Shown piece by piece: positions 31,905-41,834 of a stretch of DNA of 64,000 nucleotides. This DNA is from Hyposmocoma kahamanoa (lineage: Eukaryota > Arthropoda > Insecta > Lepidoptera > Cosmopterigidae), in assembly GCF_003589595.1 (NCBI RefSeq), contig NW_020654422.1:1871029-1935028 (forward strand). Reading direction: 5' to 3'. The notes under the pieces are model-generated. The model saw only the letters and a program-made list of their open reading frames with translations. It did not search any database and was not told where the DNA came from. Made by a program: the position numbers and the translations under genes. Position 1 is the stretch's first letter. Each line of letters starts with the position of its first letter.

Positions 31905-32060
31905 CCGCATTTTAATTCGTCATATTGATCAAACTCTATTGCTCATTTGTGAGGCAGATTCCTCTGAGAAAAGCGAGCAAGAAACTCTAGGGGTTGCTCT
32001 TTGTAAATATAAATTTGAATAAATTTATCATTTATATTATTTATTTCAAACATCCTAAAT
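31905..32060 (-). repeat. LINE 3' UTR fragment
   Basis: On minus it contains CCCTAGAGTTTCTTGCTCGC and TTTTCTCAGAGGAATCTGCC. The first block is shared with the 3' UTRs at 14650 and 58540 (GAGTTTCTTGCTCGTTCTTC). It has no coding part. Confidence 0.6.
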
Positions 32061-32261
32061 CAAGACTACTAAATTTTGTCATCCAAGTCCGCAGAAGCTG
32101 TATGATAGATAATCTTTAACATAAAGTTTTGGCTTCACTATAGTTTTAAACTTCGGAAATAGCAAATTTTGAAAACCAACGACTGTCAAGAACAGCTAGT
32201 TTATTTTTATCCCTTGTATTAGTGTTGTCTGACACTATTTTTTTTACAAATAACTTTTTTT

Positions 32262-32493
32262 AAAAAAAGAACCCACCTCAAAAGTTCGTGGAATTACATC
32301 TGTTTGCCAAGTTTTATTGAAATCGGTTACCGGGAAGTGCGCGAAAACGGATTCATCACCTAGTTTGCCACTGCTGGAATATTTTCTTCAAATTGAAATG
32401 GGACTAATACTAAGGTCGAATTAAAAATCGAATAAAAAAGAGTCAACAAAATCGATACACAAATGCCGCCGGAGTTATCGCGTAACATACATA
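32262..32493 (-). mobile_element. G-family element, internally deleted
   Basis: On plus: GAACCCACCTCAAAAGTTCG, TGGAATTACATCTGTTTGCC, AATCGGTTACCGGG, GCGCGAAAACGGATTCATC, then CCGGAGTTATCGCGTAACAT. These are the reverse complements of blocks in the 8706 copy in reverse order. The middle AGAGGGTACCTC block is missing. Confidence 0.7.
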
Positions 32494-33192
32494 CTCATAT
32501 CATAATTGTACCGTGATGCTAGTGTAATAATGTTAATCTCTTTAAATTTATCTCTCAAGGATACTCTGGGGCCCTGATTGTTATATTATTCTATTCCTTG
32601 CAAATATCTTCTACGAGAGCTAGGTTCGTATATGTAGTTACCGTGCTTGCGTGTATTACAACGTCTAAGAAAATGATTTACACTCGCATATCGAGAGTCG
32701 GATTACAAGAAAAAGATCACGCTAGCATAGTAATGCCGCTGCCGCGTCCGGCGGAAACATTGACATTACAAACAATGAAAGGAGACGTATTGTAATGTTA
32801 TCACTATTATAATATAATATTACTTATTTTAAAAGCAACAAGCTTTCATATTGCTTCCGTTATTTCGCTTCCTTGGAATGTTGTCCTGTTCAGGAGAAAG
32901 GTTTAAAGATTCTACGAAAAAAATTAGTCAAAAACTTTTATAAAATTTCACATATACATAATTATAATGTCAGCAGAGCTAGGTACTTGTCAAAGAATTC
33001 GGCCTGGAAAGTGCTACGGGTAGTAACTGATACAATCATTGTACTTATTGTTTTGTAAATCACGCGTCGATTCTAAAAACCGTTACATTAAAGTCGGTAA
33101 AGAAAAAAGAAAGGAGTATTATATACCTATCATAACGCATAAGTGCGTAATGCTTTGCGTCTCGTCAATTTCTATCCAGTACCATTAGTAAG
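32494..33192. other. No recognisable feature
   Basis: AT-rich with a small GC-rich patch at about 32695-32765 (CCGCTGCCGCGTCCGGCGG). Two open frames of just over 60 codons have no similarity I can name. Confidence 0.4.
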
Positions 33193-33420
33193 TACCATTT
33201 CTGCCGCTAAAGAGTAATGTGAGCATTACTATGTTCCGGTTTCGAAGGGTAATGGTGCTGGTGTAATTACAGGCACAATGGGACTTGTCAACTTATGTCT
33301 CAGGGTGACGCAGTGGCGGTGTCCTTCAGATCTTTTGCATTTAAAGTTATGAGTGACAGGTATATCTAGATAACATCTGACACACGACTTGTTCGTCCCG
33401 TCACTTGGTATAATAAAAAT
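33193..33420 (+). repeat. Family A repeat, lacking the first ~55 bases
   Basis: TACCATTTCTGCCGCTAAAG to CACTTGGTATAATAAAAAT, with a deletion around GAGTGACAGGTATATC. Ten bases further the M-family MITE at 33431 starts. Confidence 0.82.
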
Positions 33421-33430
33421 ACCGTACACA

Positions 33431-33817
33431 TATCGCACTATTAATACAATAGTGTATTAACTCAAAAAGTGTATTTTCTCAGAATCGAAGAAAAACGAAT
33501 TACTCGCTTCCAGTGAAAGATCTGTATAAATTTATATATAAGTTATTTCCTACTTGCCAACTATACATATTTAAAAATAAAAGAGAAAAAATAGTTTCCT
33601 GTTTTTGAATAAAACTATTTTGGCCAGAACTACAGCTCGCATAAAGAGTGTCTCATTTTGAATTAAGTCGTTACGTAGATATCTTTTAGTTGTTTTTTAC
33701 AATATTCTAACGACGGTTTTATTGACGTATAGAGAATCAAATTTTACGTTTAACTATGGTATGATTTTGAATTGCACATATTTTGAGTTATTACACTATT
33801 GTAATAGCAGTGCGATA
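33431..33817 (+). mobile_element. M-family MITE, both ends present
   Basis: The left terminus TATCGCACTATTAATACAAT then AGTG and the right terminus CACTATTGTAATAGCAGTGC then GATA are near-perfect inverted repeats of about 24 bases. Inverted similarity goes further (AACTCAAAA / TTTTGAGTTA). It is 387 bp with no coding capacity. It defines the family also found at 23916, 30751 and 39489. Confidence 0.85.
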
Positions 33818-34413
33818 AGGAAAAGATCGTGATGAAACCTGCATATCGGTGAAAGATCATAACCTTTGTTTGAAGGACGTATATAGTTTCCAACCCACAG
33901 GAGACCTGTGTGTGTATGTGTGTGCTGAAACAATAAATTATGATTGTTAAGATATTTTGTAATGGTTACCCACGTAATATTCACCTCATTACCTAAGTGG
34001 AATAATATTCTTTTTTACAAAATAATTCATTATCACAATTTGTTTCGCTCCATTACTCAATGATGACGCCTAAAAATAATGTCTCCGTCACGGCATTAAC
34101 AATAGCTAAGTGATTCAGCTAACGACTACATTTGCGTGTTTCACGATGACATTAATGACTGCAGTGAGTTAGCGTGATCGGTGTTAACCTGCGGAATTTG
34201 TAACGCAATTTTCGTAATCGTGTACTTTTGCAAGACTTTTTTGACCACAGTTGCAAATTTCAGCATCAAGCTTCCTGACTCGGTACTGCAGCTGCAGCGT
34301 GCTATTAAATATGGTACATCCCTAAACTTCCTTCATGGAGGAAATAATTATTTTACAAATACATAAATTGTAATTATTAATACAAAGATCGAACGCTTAG
34401 AAAAGAGCAACTA
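33818..34413. other. No recognisable feature
   Basis: AT-rich, with a short TG-rich microsatellite around 33908-33923. No coding signal. Confidence 0.45.
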
Positions 34414-34489
34414 GGGTTGTCCAGGTGTTATTATGAATAGTTTTTACACAAAGGTACAAACACTATTCATAATAACACCTGGACAACCC
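34414..34489. repeat. Perfect 28-bp hairpin
   Basis: The left arm 34414-34441, starting GGGTTGTCCAGGTG, and the right arm 34462-34489, ending CACCTGGACAACCC, are exact reverse complements with a 20-base loop. It lies immediately before a LINE relic. Confidence 0.95.
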
Positions 34490-34499
34490 ATAAGGTTTG

Positions 34500-34870
34500 T
34501 AGACAGGCTAGGGAAACACTCCCCATGCTTAACGTCAGTCTATCTCGTAAATTGCTTAACCTCGAAAGGAGAGAGCTGCGCATTCTAACTGCCGCTGTAA
34601 CGGGTCATGGTCCATATAATAAACACCTTTTAATAGACAGCCCTCTATGCAGAGCAGAGTGGAGGGGGAGGAAACCGCCGCGCACATCCTACTACAATGT
34701 TCCAGTGTGGCCAACTACAGAGCAAAATACCTTGCAGTTCCGAGTCCCTTGAATACCCGAGGTCGCTCCCCGAAGTCTTCGAAAAACCCAGAAAGGTGCT
34801 GAGATTTTTGGAGGAGCTTGGGTGGCACGAGAAGGACCCTGCACCCATTACACGTAAAATAGGCGCTTGG
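34500..34870 (+). pseudogene. LINE RNase H/C-terminal region relic
   Basis: Three frames together give RRELRILTAAVTGHGPYNKH, then SPLCRAE, then EETAAHILLQCSSVANYRAK, then SLPEVFEKPRKVLRFLEELG. This order (LTGH.P...H......CR.C...EET..H.L..C) is typical of the RNase H tail and Cys/His region of insect non-LTR retrotransposon polyproteins of the I/R1/jockey type. At least two frame changes break it, and no polymerase domain is nearby. The downstream end is diffuse. Confidence 0.72.
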
Positions 34871-35586
34871 ACGTCGAGTTGCGGACAACAGCCCGTTACA
34901 TCATACCATATACAGTCTGCTACAAGCTTTTACAAGTGTCCAATTTGAAGACGCCCCAAAACCATCTGAATTTCCGACCACATGTTATAACACAGTTTAT
35001 AAGATTTGTGAGATACTAGAGTCCGTACTAGGGATAACGAGATCAGTATTACGTCTCACCTAGTTCTCACCGATTAGCCTAAATAAAAAACTTTTAGTTT
35101 TAAGTGGCAGAGAATTAAGTTCAACTGTGTTTTGAATGCAGAGAAACACGCGATGTGTTGAGTCATAAGTGGATTTGTTATTGTATTGAGTTTTCGAATT
35201 GAAACGATGATCAATGGCAGATTGCGGTGTTTACGATGTATCATGTTAGTTTCGCGCTTAAATTCCAGCTAAAAAAACCTTCGAAAATTCTCTAAGTGAC
35301 AGCGTTAAAATGAACAAACATCCGTATCACGTAAACCCATTATCCCTAAAATGCGTCTAAATTACCAGCATTGTTTCTTTAGTCTGACGGTAATGAGGCA
35401 CCTATTAGTACAGCATTAACTGCAGCATTAACGGAATTAGTGTTATTCTTGTTGTTTGACCTGCCTCTTAATATACATACTTTTATATATATGACATGTA
35501 TAAGAATGGCATAAGTGAAATTATGTCAAAGATGTTTATTGCTCCATTACATACAGAAAAATATAACCCACATCCTCTCCGATTGG
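34871..35586. other. No recognisable feature
   Basis: Sequence without shared repeats. The first 100 bases may still belong to the LINE relic upstream. Confidence 0.4.
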
Positions 35587-35638
35587 AGACGGGAACTAGC
35601 CGTTCGCTTGGTGGTAAGCTTTATGCCTGTCCATGGTT
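35587..35638 (-). repeat. Family A repeat, short 3' fragment
   Basis: GAGACGGGAACTAGCCGTTC, GCTTGGTGGTAAGC and ATGCCTGTCCATGG match the last 55 bases of the family. Confidence 0.65.
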
Positions 35639-35860
35639 TTACTAAAATTTTTATTAAACAAATTAAAATCAAAAAGTCAAATTAAACTGGACATTTTCTT
35701 GTTATTAATAACTTATATCTATCATTAAATGAAATTAGAAAAAACTTGTAAAACATGAATTAATGAATAGCAGTAAAAGGCTTACAAATTATTGGTACCG
35801 CTGATGAAGACGGGTACACAATGAAGATGCAGCCTAGCGGATCAATACATAAATAGATTT

Positions 35861-36540
35861 AGCAGCAGCAGAACTCCTTGTGAAAGAGTTCGTCCAGATA
35901 AACACTGCCTTACCTATTTCTGCCGCCAAGATGTAATGTGAGCATTACTGCATTCCGGTTTTGATGGGTAAGGCGGTAAATTCAGAGTGGCGGCGGGCGC
36001 GGGTGAGAGCGCGGGTGCGTGTAAATCAAATGTACGTAGACGCTCCTTGCGTTCACAGTGGCCACGCGCGCCGGCTCCTATGTCGAGGCGGGCGCGGGTG
36101 CAGGTGCGCGCGGCGACTCGGGTAGATCTATTGGCTCGGTCCGCCTGTACCTTTCACAGTGCTTGGTCTAGCGTCTAGCGTCTTTTTGTCGAAATCACAA
36201 ACAGACGTGTTTCGTGTGGATCTACCCGCTCGTAGCCGCCTCGGCGCTGTGAAAGGGAAGACGTCCCGCGCCTGCACTCTGAATGAGTCCTAAAGGTTTC
36301 CCTCATATCTTTGCAATTTAAAGCTCTGAGTGGCACTATCACTCTGAGAGGTAAAGTCCTATGTGCCTGTAATTTCACGAGCACCCTTACCCATCAAAAC
36401 CGGAACACATGGGACTTTACCTCTCAGGGTGACAGTGCCCCTCAGATCTTTGCAATTAAAAGCTCTGAACGGCACTGCAATGTCGCTGACCACCTGACGC
36501 GCGACTTGCTTATCGTGTCTCTTAATATCATAAAAAACGC
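35861..36540 (+). repeat. Family A locus, interrupted and partly inverted
   Basis: It begins AGCAGCAGCAGAACTCCTTG and runs to TTTTGATGGGTAAGGCGG. It is interrupted by the GC-rich foldback at 35980-36284, resumes CTCATATCTTTGCAATTTAA, then switches to the minus direction (GTGCCTGTAATTTCACGAGC, CATCAAAACCGGAAC). It switches back to plus (CATGGGACTTTACCTCTCAG) and finishes at TAATATCATAAAAAACG. The two switches make an inverted duplication with ACTCTGAGAGGTAAAGTCC / GGACTTTACCTCTCAG-like arms. Confidence 0.75.
35980..36284. mobile_element. GC-rich 305-bp foldback insertion
   Basis: The left end ATTCAGAGTG and right end CACTCTGAAT are exact inverted 10-mers, followed inward by GCGGGCGCGGG and CCCGCGCCTG. 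The interior is far richer in G, C and CpG than anything around it and holds further pairing segments (GGGTAGATCTATTGG / GTGGATCTACCCGC; CTTTCACAGTGC / GCGCTGTGAAAG). It sits inside a family A copy. No coding sequence or target duplication was resolved. Confidence 0.72.
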
Positions 36541-37409
36541 GCTTATATGAAAAGGCTGAGGAAGCGGAATCTGAAGATTGATCACATTTTGAACATCGTG
36601 ATAAATGAATTGCAAATGCCATAGATACATTAAGAGTTTCTTTCTTTTTCAATAAATTGTGTAATTGAACGGTGTTCTTTCGTTTAAGATACCATGTTAC
36701 TTAAAAGGAGTTAACCCTTGCAATTGACCCTTTCGATCGGCATCATAAAAATACAGCATGTTTTTTTTCACGTATCGTCTGTCGGTGTTTTGTAACGTTT
36801 CAACGACTGTTTTGAAATAGATATTTACGTCCTGTTTTAAAATTCCATTTTGGTTTTAATTATGTTTAAATTTTAAAATTGAATTTAGTTACTTATAGAC
36901 GTAATGAAATGGCGCTTTCGCCCATTCTGCAAAACCTCGACGATATGGTCTTTTCGATTTTCAGGTGTTGCAAGCAACTTTTTAAAAAACTTTGAATGCA
37001 GAATAACTTACTTTTAAAAATAAAATAATGTCTCCATGAAGCAAAATATCCTACCTACAATATTTAAAGTACTTTTTCTCCGTATTGCACAGCCGTGGAA
37101 TTACCCTTGTAAAACATCACGTCAGATTGTGGCTAATAATTCCTCTATTTGCTTTTAAAAATGCCCACAGTCGCACCTGTTACATAAATTATTTCTCTAA
37201 GTACAATGTCCACGCAGTTCGCAGATACAATCCAGAATGTTCGCAATGCGGGCTGATTCCTTTGGACAATAGAATATCTACGGCTCTCCAATTTTCGATC
37301 AATAACACTAAATGGTGATTTATGTACCAATCTATTAGACAATTCGCTGGGCCTGTTTCAACCTTAATTTTAGTACTTTCAATTACCATTTAATGGTTTT
37401 GAAATACCG
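36541..37409. other. No recognisable feature
   Basis: AT-rich; overlapping short frames on both strands at 37085-37389 have no recognisable similarity. Confidence 0.4.
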
Positions 37410-37447
37410 GCTAACTTACCAGTGTACTGTTACACTGGTAAGTTAGC
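37410..37447. repeat. Perfect 17-bp hairpin with 4-base loop
   Basis: GCTAACTTACCAGTGTA (37410-37426), CTGT, then TACACTGGTAAGTTAGC (37431-37447). Confidence 0.95.
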
Positions 37448-37643
37448 TAAAAATGAATCATTATTGGCAGAATACGAATGGATACTAAAGAAATTTAAAA
37501 TTTAAAATATGGAACTATGATGTGGTCTTCCAAGCGGACTGAAACTTTACGAGAAGGCTGTATTTTTGCATTAAAAAAATTATAATTATAAAAAAAATAC
37601 ATTTACAGAAATGTGTAATATAATTTTTATTTCATTATCAAAT

Positions 37644-37985
37644 TTAAAAGTTACATTCTCGTCTTTGGAGCATCTTCGAGTCATCTCTCTTATAAGCCAG
37701 CTCCTTGACCTCCTTATATGATACGACACCGGCCTTTTCCTTTATTTGGTCTACGTAATTGCGCCTAGGTCGATCTCTTCCCCTCGATCTTTCTCTCCAA
37801 AATCGTTCTAAAGAAGTCGTGTCCAAACATTTTCCCGCGTCTATACTCTGTAGTATTCAGGATCGTTCTTTTCTCGTTTACTATTCTCAATACTTCCTCA
37901 TTGGCTTTCTTTTCTATTCAACGTAGGTATGCCCTTCATCCTCCTCCAGCACCACATCTCAAAAGCTTCTAATAAAATATTTATT
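37644..37985 (-). pseudogene. LINE reverse transcriptase C-terminal relic
   Basis: On minus, KAFEMWCWRRMKGIPTLNRK comes first. Broken sequence follows, then the open frame at 37644-37826 with RGRDRPRRNYVDQIKEKAGV and SYKEVKELAYKRDDSKML. FEMWCWRRM followed by GRGRPRR.Y.D.IKEK and a final W/R-rich stretch is the usual end of RTE-like and related LINE proteins. Stops and a frameshift separate the blocks, and the polymerase core is absent. Confidence 0.75.
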
Positions 37986-38572
37986 TATACAGGATTATTT
38001 GTAACATACTAACAACCTCTCAGGAATAAATTATTAACACCATAAACAACAACTTTAGTACCATCTGAAGCTTTTAAAATCTGTATTTGGTAGAATAAGT
38101 TCAAACGTGCTAGCGTCCTCCGCAACGATTTCGACCCCCGTCTTGTACACGGCTATTACCGTTTGGAGTGATCTATTTAAATCAAATTATTTTTTTATGA
38201 ACGTGGAATGTAATGAATTATTGAAAGTCGTGGAACAAAAGTTGTTTATGATGTTAGTAATATAATCCAGCAAGATTATTAGCATTTTAAAACTTAAAAC
38301 AATCTTAGAAAATAATACACACACGTTTACTGGTTTATACACCACTAAACATTTCAAGTTAACCAATGAAATGCAAAAAAAAAAACATTAAAAAAAATTA
38401 AAATTATAGCAATAATTAATTATAACGGATGTAAAGATCAAAACAATTGTTTGCGCATGTGAATTAACTGCTTAGTGTTTTTTATATGAATGATGTCTAT
38501 GACTATGTCACTGTCTCTGGTCACAGTCAAGTCATAGTTTAAGTCATCATAATATAAATATATTATATCGAA
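37986..38572. other. No recognisable feature
   Basis: AT-rich with poly-A runs; nothing identified. Confidence 0.45.
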
Positions 38573-38796
38573 ACAATAGAGCTCCTTGTGAAAGAGTTCG
38601 TCAAGGGTAGTACTGCCACCTTACCTATTTCTGCCGGCAAGCAGTAAAGTCAGCATTACTGTGTTCCGGTTTTGAAGGGTAAAGGTGCTGGTGAAATTAC
38701 AGGCACATGAGTGGCACTATAACTGTTACGGACAGGTGTCTAGCTTACCATTAGGCGCACGACTTGTTCGTCACGTCAGTTGATGTTAGTAAAAAA
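38573..38796 (+). repeat. Family A repeat with central deletion
   Basis: Starts ACAATAGAGCTCCTTGTG. After AATTACAGGCACATGAG it jumps directly to TGGCACTATAACTGTTACGG, losing the block from CTTGTCAAC to AAGCTCTGAG. It ends TGATGTTAGTAAAAAAA. Confidence 0.87.
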
Positions 38797-38894
38797 ATAA
38801 AAATAGAAAATTAAAGAAAAAATAATTATAAAAGACCCAATTAAAGATGACCGTTACAAAGACCCGTAACAAGCACGAAAAGAAATTCGTAAGA

Positions 38895-38972
38895 TCTGCT
38901 AGCTCGATCTGTAGCTTTGTTGACAAAACGGTAGCTACAACAGATACTGGTTCGAGTCCCGTCGGTTCGAAG
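38895..38972 (+). mobile_element. Possible tRNA-derived SINE head
   Basis: TGTAGCTTTGTTGAC (A-box-like) is followed about 40 bases later by ACTGGTTCGAGTCCCGTCGG (B box). The acceptor stem of a functional tRNA cannot be closed. No second copy is in the window. Confidence 0.4.
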
Positions 38973-39488
38973 GATTTTTCTTTGGTTTATTCGATATTTG
39001 TATGTTCTTATCGTCTTCCCTGACATATTAGCAAAAATGCTTATGGACCATAGGTTTCATCCCGGTTTTGATAAATAATGTTCTATACCAAGTTACACAT
39101 GGAGTAACATTTGTTACAAAGAAAAAATAGCCAGTGCCAGACATATGGACGAATACCTAAATGATAATTTTATCAAAATTGTCAGATTTTCACTCCTGCA
39201 AGAGACGTCTACATTGAACCCAGCCTATAAAATCCTTCCAAACGGAACAGAGCGGTGATGTGTTTGGGCAACCAATAGTATTACGGATTTCGACTAAGCA
39301 GCGTGAAAATGTCGAAATAACGAATCACTTAGTTGATTAACCACAACTCTTGTCTTATCCGCTTTGATAGACAATGAACCTTAATTTCAAGTAAAAAAAT
39401 AGAGATCACCGAACTCGAAACGAAAATGAAAAAACATTGGAGTTTTTCATATCGCAAATACTGAAGTGAATATTAATAAAAATTAAGA

Positions 39489-40250
39489 TATCGCGCTGCT
39501 ATTAGAATAGTGATGAACTCAAAATATAATATTGTGAAAAACCATTTAAAGATCTACTTAACTCAAAGTTAGATCAACTTTTTATGAGCTAATTCTGGAT
39601 AAAACAATCCTTACTCAAAAATATGAAATTATATTTTCCCTTTTATTTTCTATCCGACTTAAAAAAGGAGGAGGTTCTCAATTCGACTGTATGTTTTTTT
39701 TTGTATGTGTGTTACGCGATAACTCCGGTATTTGTGAACTTCATGATTCTTTTTTGTTGGAAAGAGGGTACCTCCTTAGTGGTCCCATTTCATTTTAAAG
39801 AAAATCATCCACCTCTAAGGGTAGCTGATCACGCAGGAACATTCATTTTTATAAATAGCGCCTAAATTTTACTTAAGGAGCAATTATATTAATGGTTGGT
39901 TTTGCTATTCTCCAATTCAAGGCGTTATTCTCTCAATATACTTTTAGTAATAAGAACTGATTTTTATTATCTCCTGTGTCAAGTCCCGTATAATGGCGAA
40001 CTAGGGGATATTTCAATGAAACTTGGCAAATAGACGTAATTCCACGTACTTTTGAGGTTTTTTTAGTACTCTGTGCATCTCATTATAAATAATTATATAC
40101 GGCAATTAAAAAATTGTTTAGATGTCTATTATAAACTTCATAAATTTTAGTGTTCTTTCACGGGAAGTGACTAACAATTAATAATTCATTTTCATCAATT
40201 CTGAAAAAATACACTTTTTGAGTTAACACTATTGTATTAACAGTGCGATA
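39489..40250 (-). mobile_element. M-family MITE interrupted by a G-family element
   Basis: The right end of the M family (TATCGCGCTGCTATTAGAAT) is at 39489 and the left end (AACACTATTGTATTAACAGT then GCGATA) at 40250, so the copy is on minus. M sequence is continuous to about 39650 (AAATATGAAATTATATTTTC) and resumes about 40080 through CTTTCACGGGAAGTGAC, TCATCAATTCTG and ACACTTTTTGAGTTAAC. The intervening part is a G-family copy, so the order of insertion is clear: M first, G later. Confidence 0.82.
39653..40064 (+). mobile_element. G-family element nested in M-family MITE
   Basis: TCCGACTTAAAAAAGGAGG, GTTCTCAATTCGACTG, TTACGCGATAACTCCGG, GAAAGAGGGTACCTCC, AATAGCGCCTAAATTTTAC and CTCCTGTGTCAAGTCCCG are in the same order as in the 8706 copy. 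The GTTTGCGCACTTTCCGGTAA segment is deleted. It ends TTTTGAGGTTTTTTTAG. Confidence 0.8.
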
Positions 40251-40256
40251 TATACT

Positions 40257-40330
40257 CGACCTCTGTGGCTCAACGGCTTGCACTGTAAGCGCTAGATGAG
40301 GAGGCCTCGGGTTCGATTCCAAGTAGTTTA
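40257..40330 (+). mobile_element. tRNA-derived SINE head (family D)
   Basis: CGACCTCTGTGGCTCAACGG (A box) and CTCGGGTTCGATTCC (B box) are spaced about 35 bases apart, with AGATGAGGAGGCC between. A minus-strand relative is at 56997-57080. No long body is recognisable; sequence passes into an AT-rich hairpin at 40321-40356. Confidence 0.7.
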
Positions 40331-40371
40331 GAAAATTAAATTTTCTAAATTACTTCTAGTCAAGGTGTTCT

Positions 40372-40536
40372 GGGCGTCTACTCTCGTTCTCCGTCCAATA
40401 TTCGTCCGAAACAATTACTGTCAAATAAATAAAATGACAATTACTGTCGATCAAGTTAAAAGACAATGTCAAAAGTATGAAGCTTTATTCGCATTTTTTA
40501 ATTTGGTCGAGTATTACTTATTTGACAGCAATTATA
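40372..40536. mobile_element. Foldback MITE, second copy, right arm truncated
   Basis: GGGCGTCTACTCTCG, CCGTCCAATATTCGTCCG and AAACAATTACTGTCAAATAA match the left arm of the element at 10768. The right arm is present from AATTTGGTCGAGTATTAC to GACAGCAATTATA and then breaks off before the expected GTTTCGGACGG. An open frame runs through it (40365-40721), but only because the arms lack stops. Confidence 0.8.
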
Positions 40537-40539
40537 ATA

Positions 40540-41643
40540 AAGAGTACAGGGCCTGCTTAGTGCCCCAGAGTGACTCCATTGTCCCGTACGCGTTCGATTA
40601 TCATTTTCCCGATTGCGTTAAAACTTTCGTGAGTTGTTGTGCCCGTAAAAGCTTTCAAAGTATTAGATCGACGAGTTTTATTCAAAGAAGACCCGCGCCT
40701 ATGAGTCTTCTTAGTATTTAGGCTATATTTTGCAAAGCTAAAAGACGAACAGTGTTTTCTTTAAATAAATAAATAGAAAACATTGATACGATGTACAGCT
40801 ATCAGTGAGATGTATCGACCCATTTCGGCTTATCACGCCTTGGCATAGACATGCCTAAAGTTACCAGTACAGTTATTCATTCGGAGATAGTTTGACTTCA
40901 ACCATAGATCAACTAGGTACAGAACAGATATCGAAGAAATAGTGTTTCGTTTATACAAATGTAAATATAAATATTTCATTAAATAAGGATTGCCAAGAAC
41001 CATTACCTAGAATGTAAATGAACGATTCTATTACAGTTTGAGCTTCAAGAGTAAAACTGTTGATGACTTCTACAACGTGATACTTGCCTATGGTATATCA
41101 CACCTCTCTCTCACTGATTTAGGCTACAATAGACCTTCTCCAGTCTCGCTTCCCATAAGCCACTTTCGCTTTCTCCACTCGCGTTAGTTATTTCAGTCCA
41201 CACTTTCATCTGGCGATTTTAAAGAACTTTCCCAATCATCAGGTCGCTTTCTCACCATATTTCCCTCCACGTTCGCTCCATAAAGAACACTGTCTAAATT
41301 TCATATTCGACCATCATTCACAGCTACATGATATATGTAGTTTCAAATTATACAGGGTTGTTTTAGTAGGAAAAGTTGATTTGAGCAACATTTTCTTTTT
41401 GAGGTTATGTCAATAATGAATATTAATATGTTACTTTGTAGTACAGAGTTAAATATTATTCTAAGTTAAGTGTAGTTGGTTGGGCCCCCATTAAAAGTAA
41501 TGTTTAGATTCAATATGACAGACGAATGAGATAAAAATGGTGAAAAAGACACGATTTTTAAAAATGGGTACTTAAAAGAAATTAATGCGCTGTAGCATTT
41601 ATTTTTGAACGCAGCTTAACTCAGCGTTTGACATTTAATTTGA
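40540..41643. other. No recognisable feature
   Basis: AT-rich. The stretch 41100-41300 is more balanced in composition and pyrimidine-rich (CTTTCTCC-type motifs) but gives no protein I can name. Confidence 0.4.
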
Positions 41644-41644
41644 A

Positions 41645-41832
41645 GTCTCATTTACACTGACATGATTTCTCCAACACTGAAACATTTTCTTCTTGAATTT
41701 TCTGACAACTTTGAAGTTGAGAGTCAAGTTCATATTGAGGAAGACTTATCTGTGTCACAATTATTGACTTTCGTTCATAATTGTCTCAAGTTGAAGTGAA
41801 TCGTTGAAGAAATCAGGGCAAGTGTAAATGAG
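41645..41832. mobile_element. 188-bp foldback MITE
   Basis: The left arm GTCTCATTTACACTGAC then ATGATTTCTCCAAC pairs with the right arm GTTGAAGAAATCAGG then GCAAGTGTAAATGAGGC. The arms extend through TTGAAGTTGAGAG-type sequence in the middle. No coding sequence or evident target duplication. Confidence 0.75.
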
Positions 41833-41834
41833 GC

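Noticed and set aside
35980..36284. CpG-island promoter
   Set aside because: The boundaries coincide with inverted repeats and the segment interrupts a transposable element, so a mobile origin is simpler.
38895..38972. tRNA gene
   Set aside because: A and B boxes can be seen but no acceptor stem or full cloverleaf can be formed.
40365..40721. 118-codon plus-strand frame
   Set aside because: Its first half is the foldback MITE also present at 10768, where the frame is not kept.
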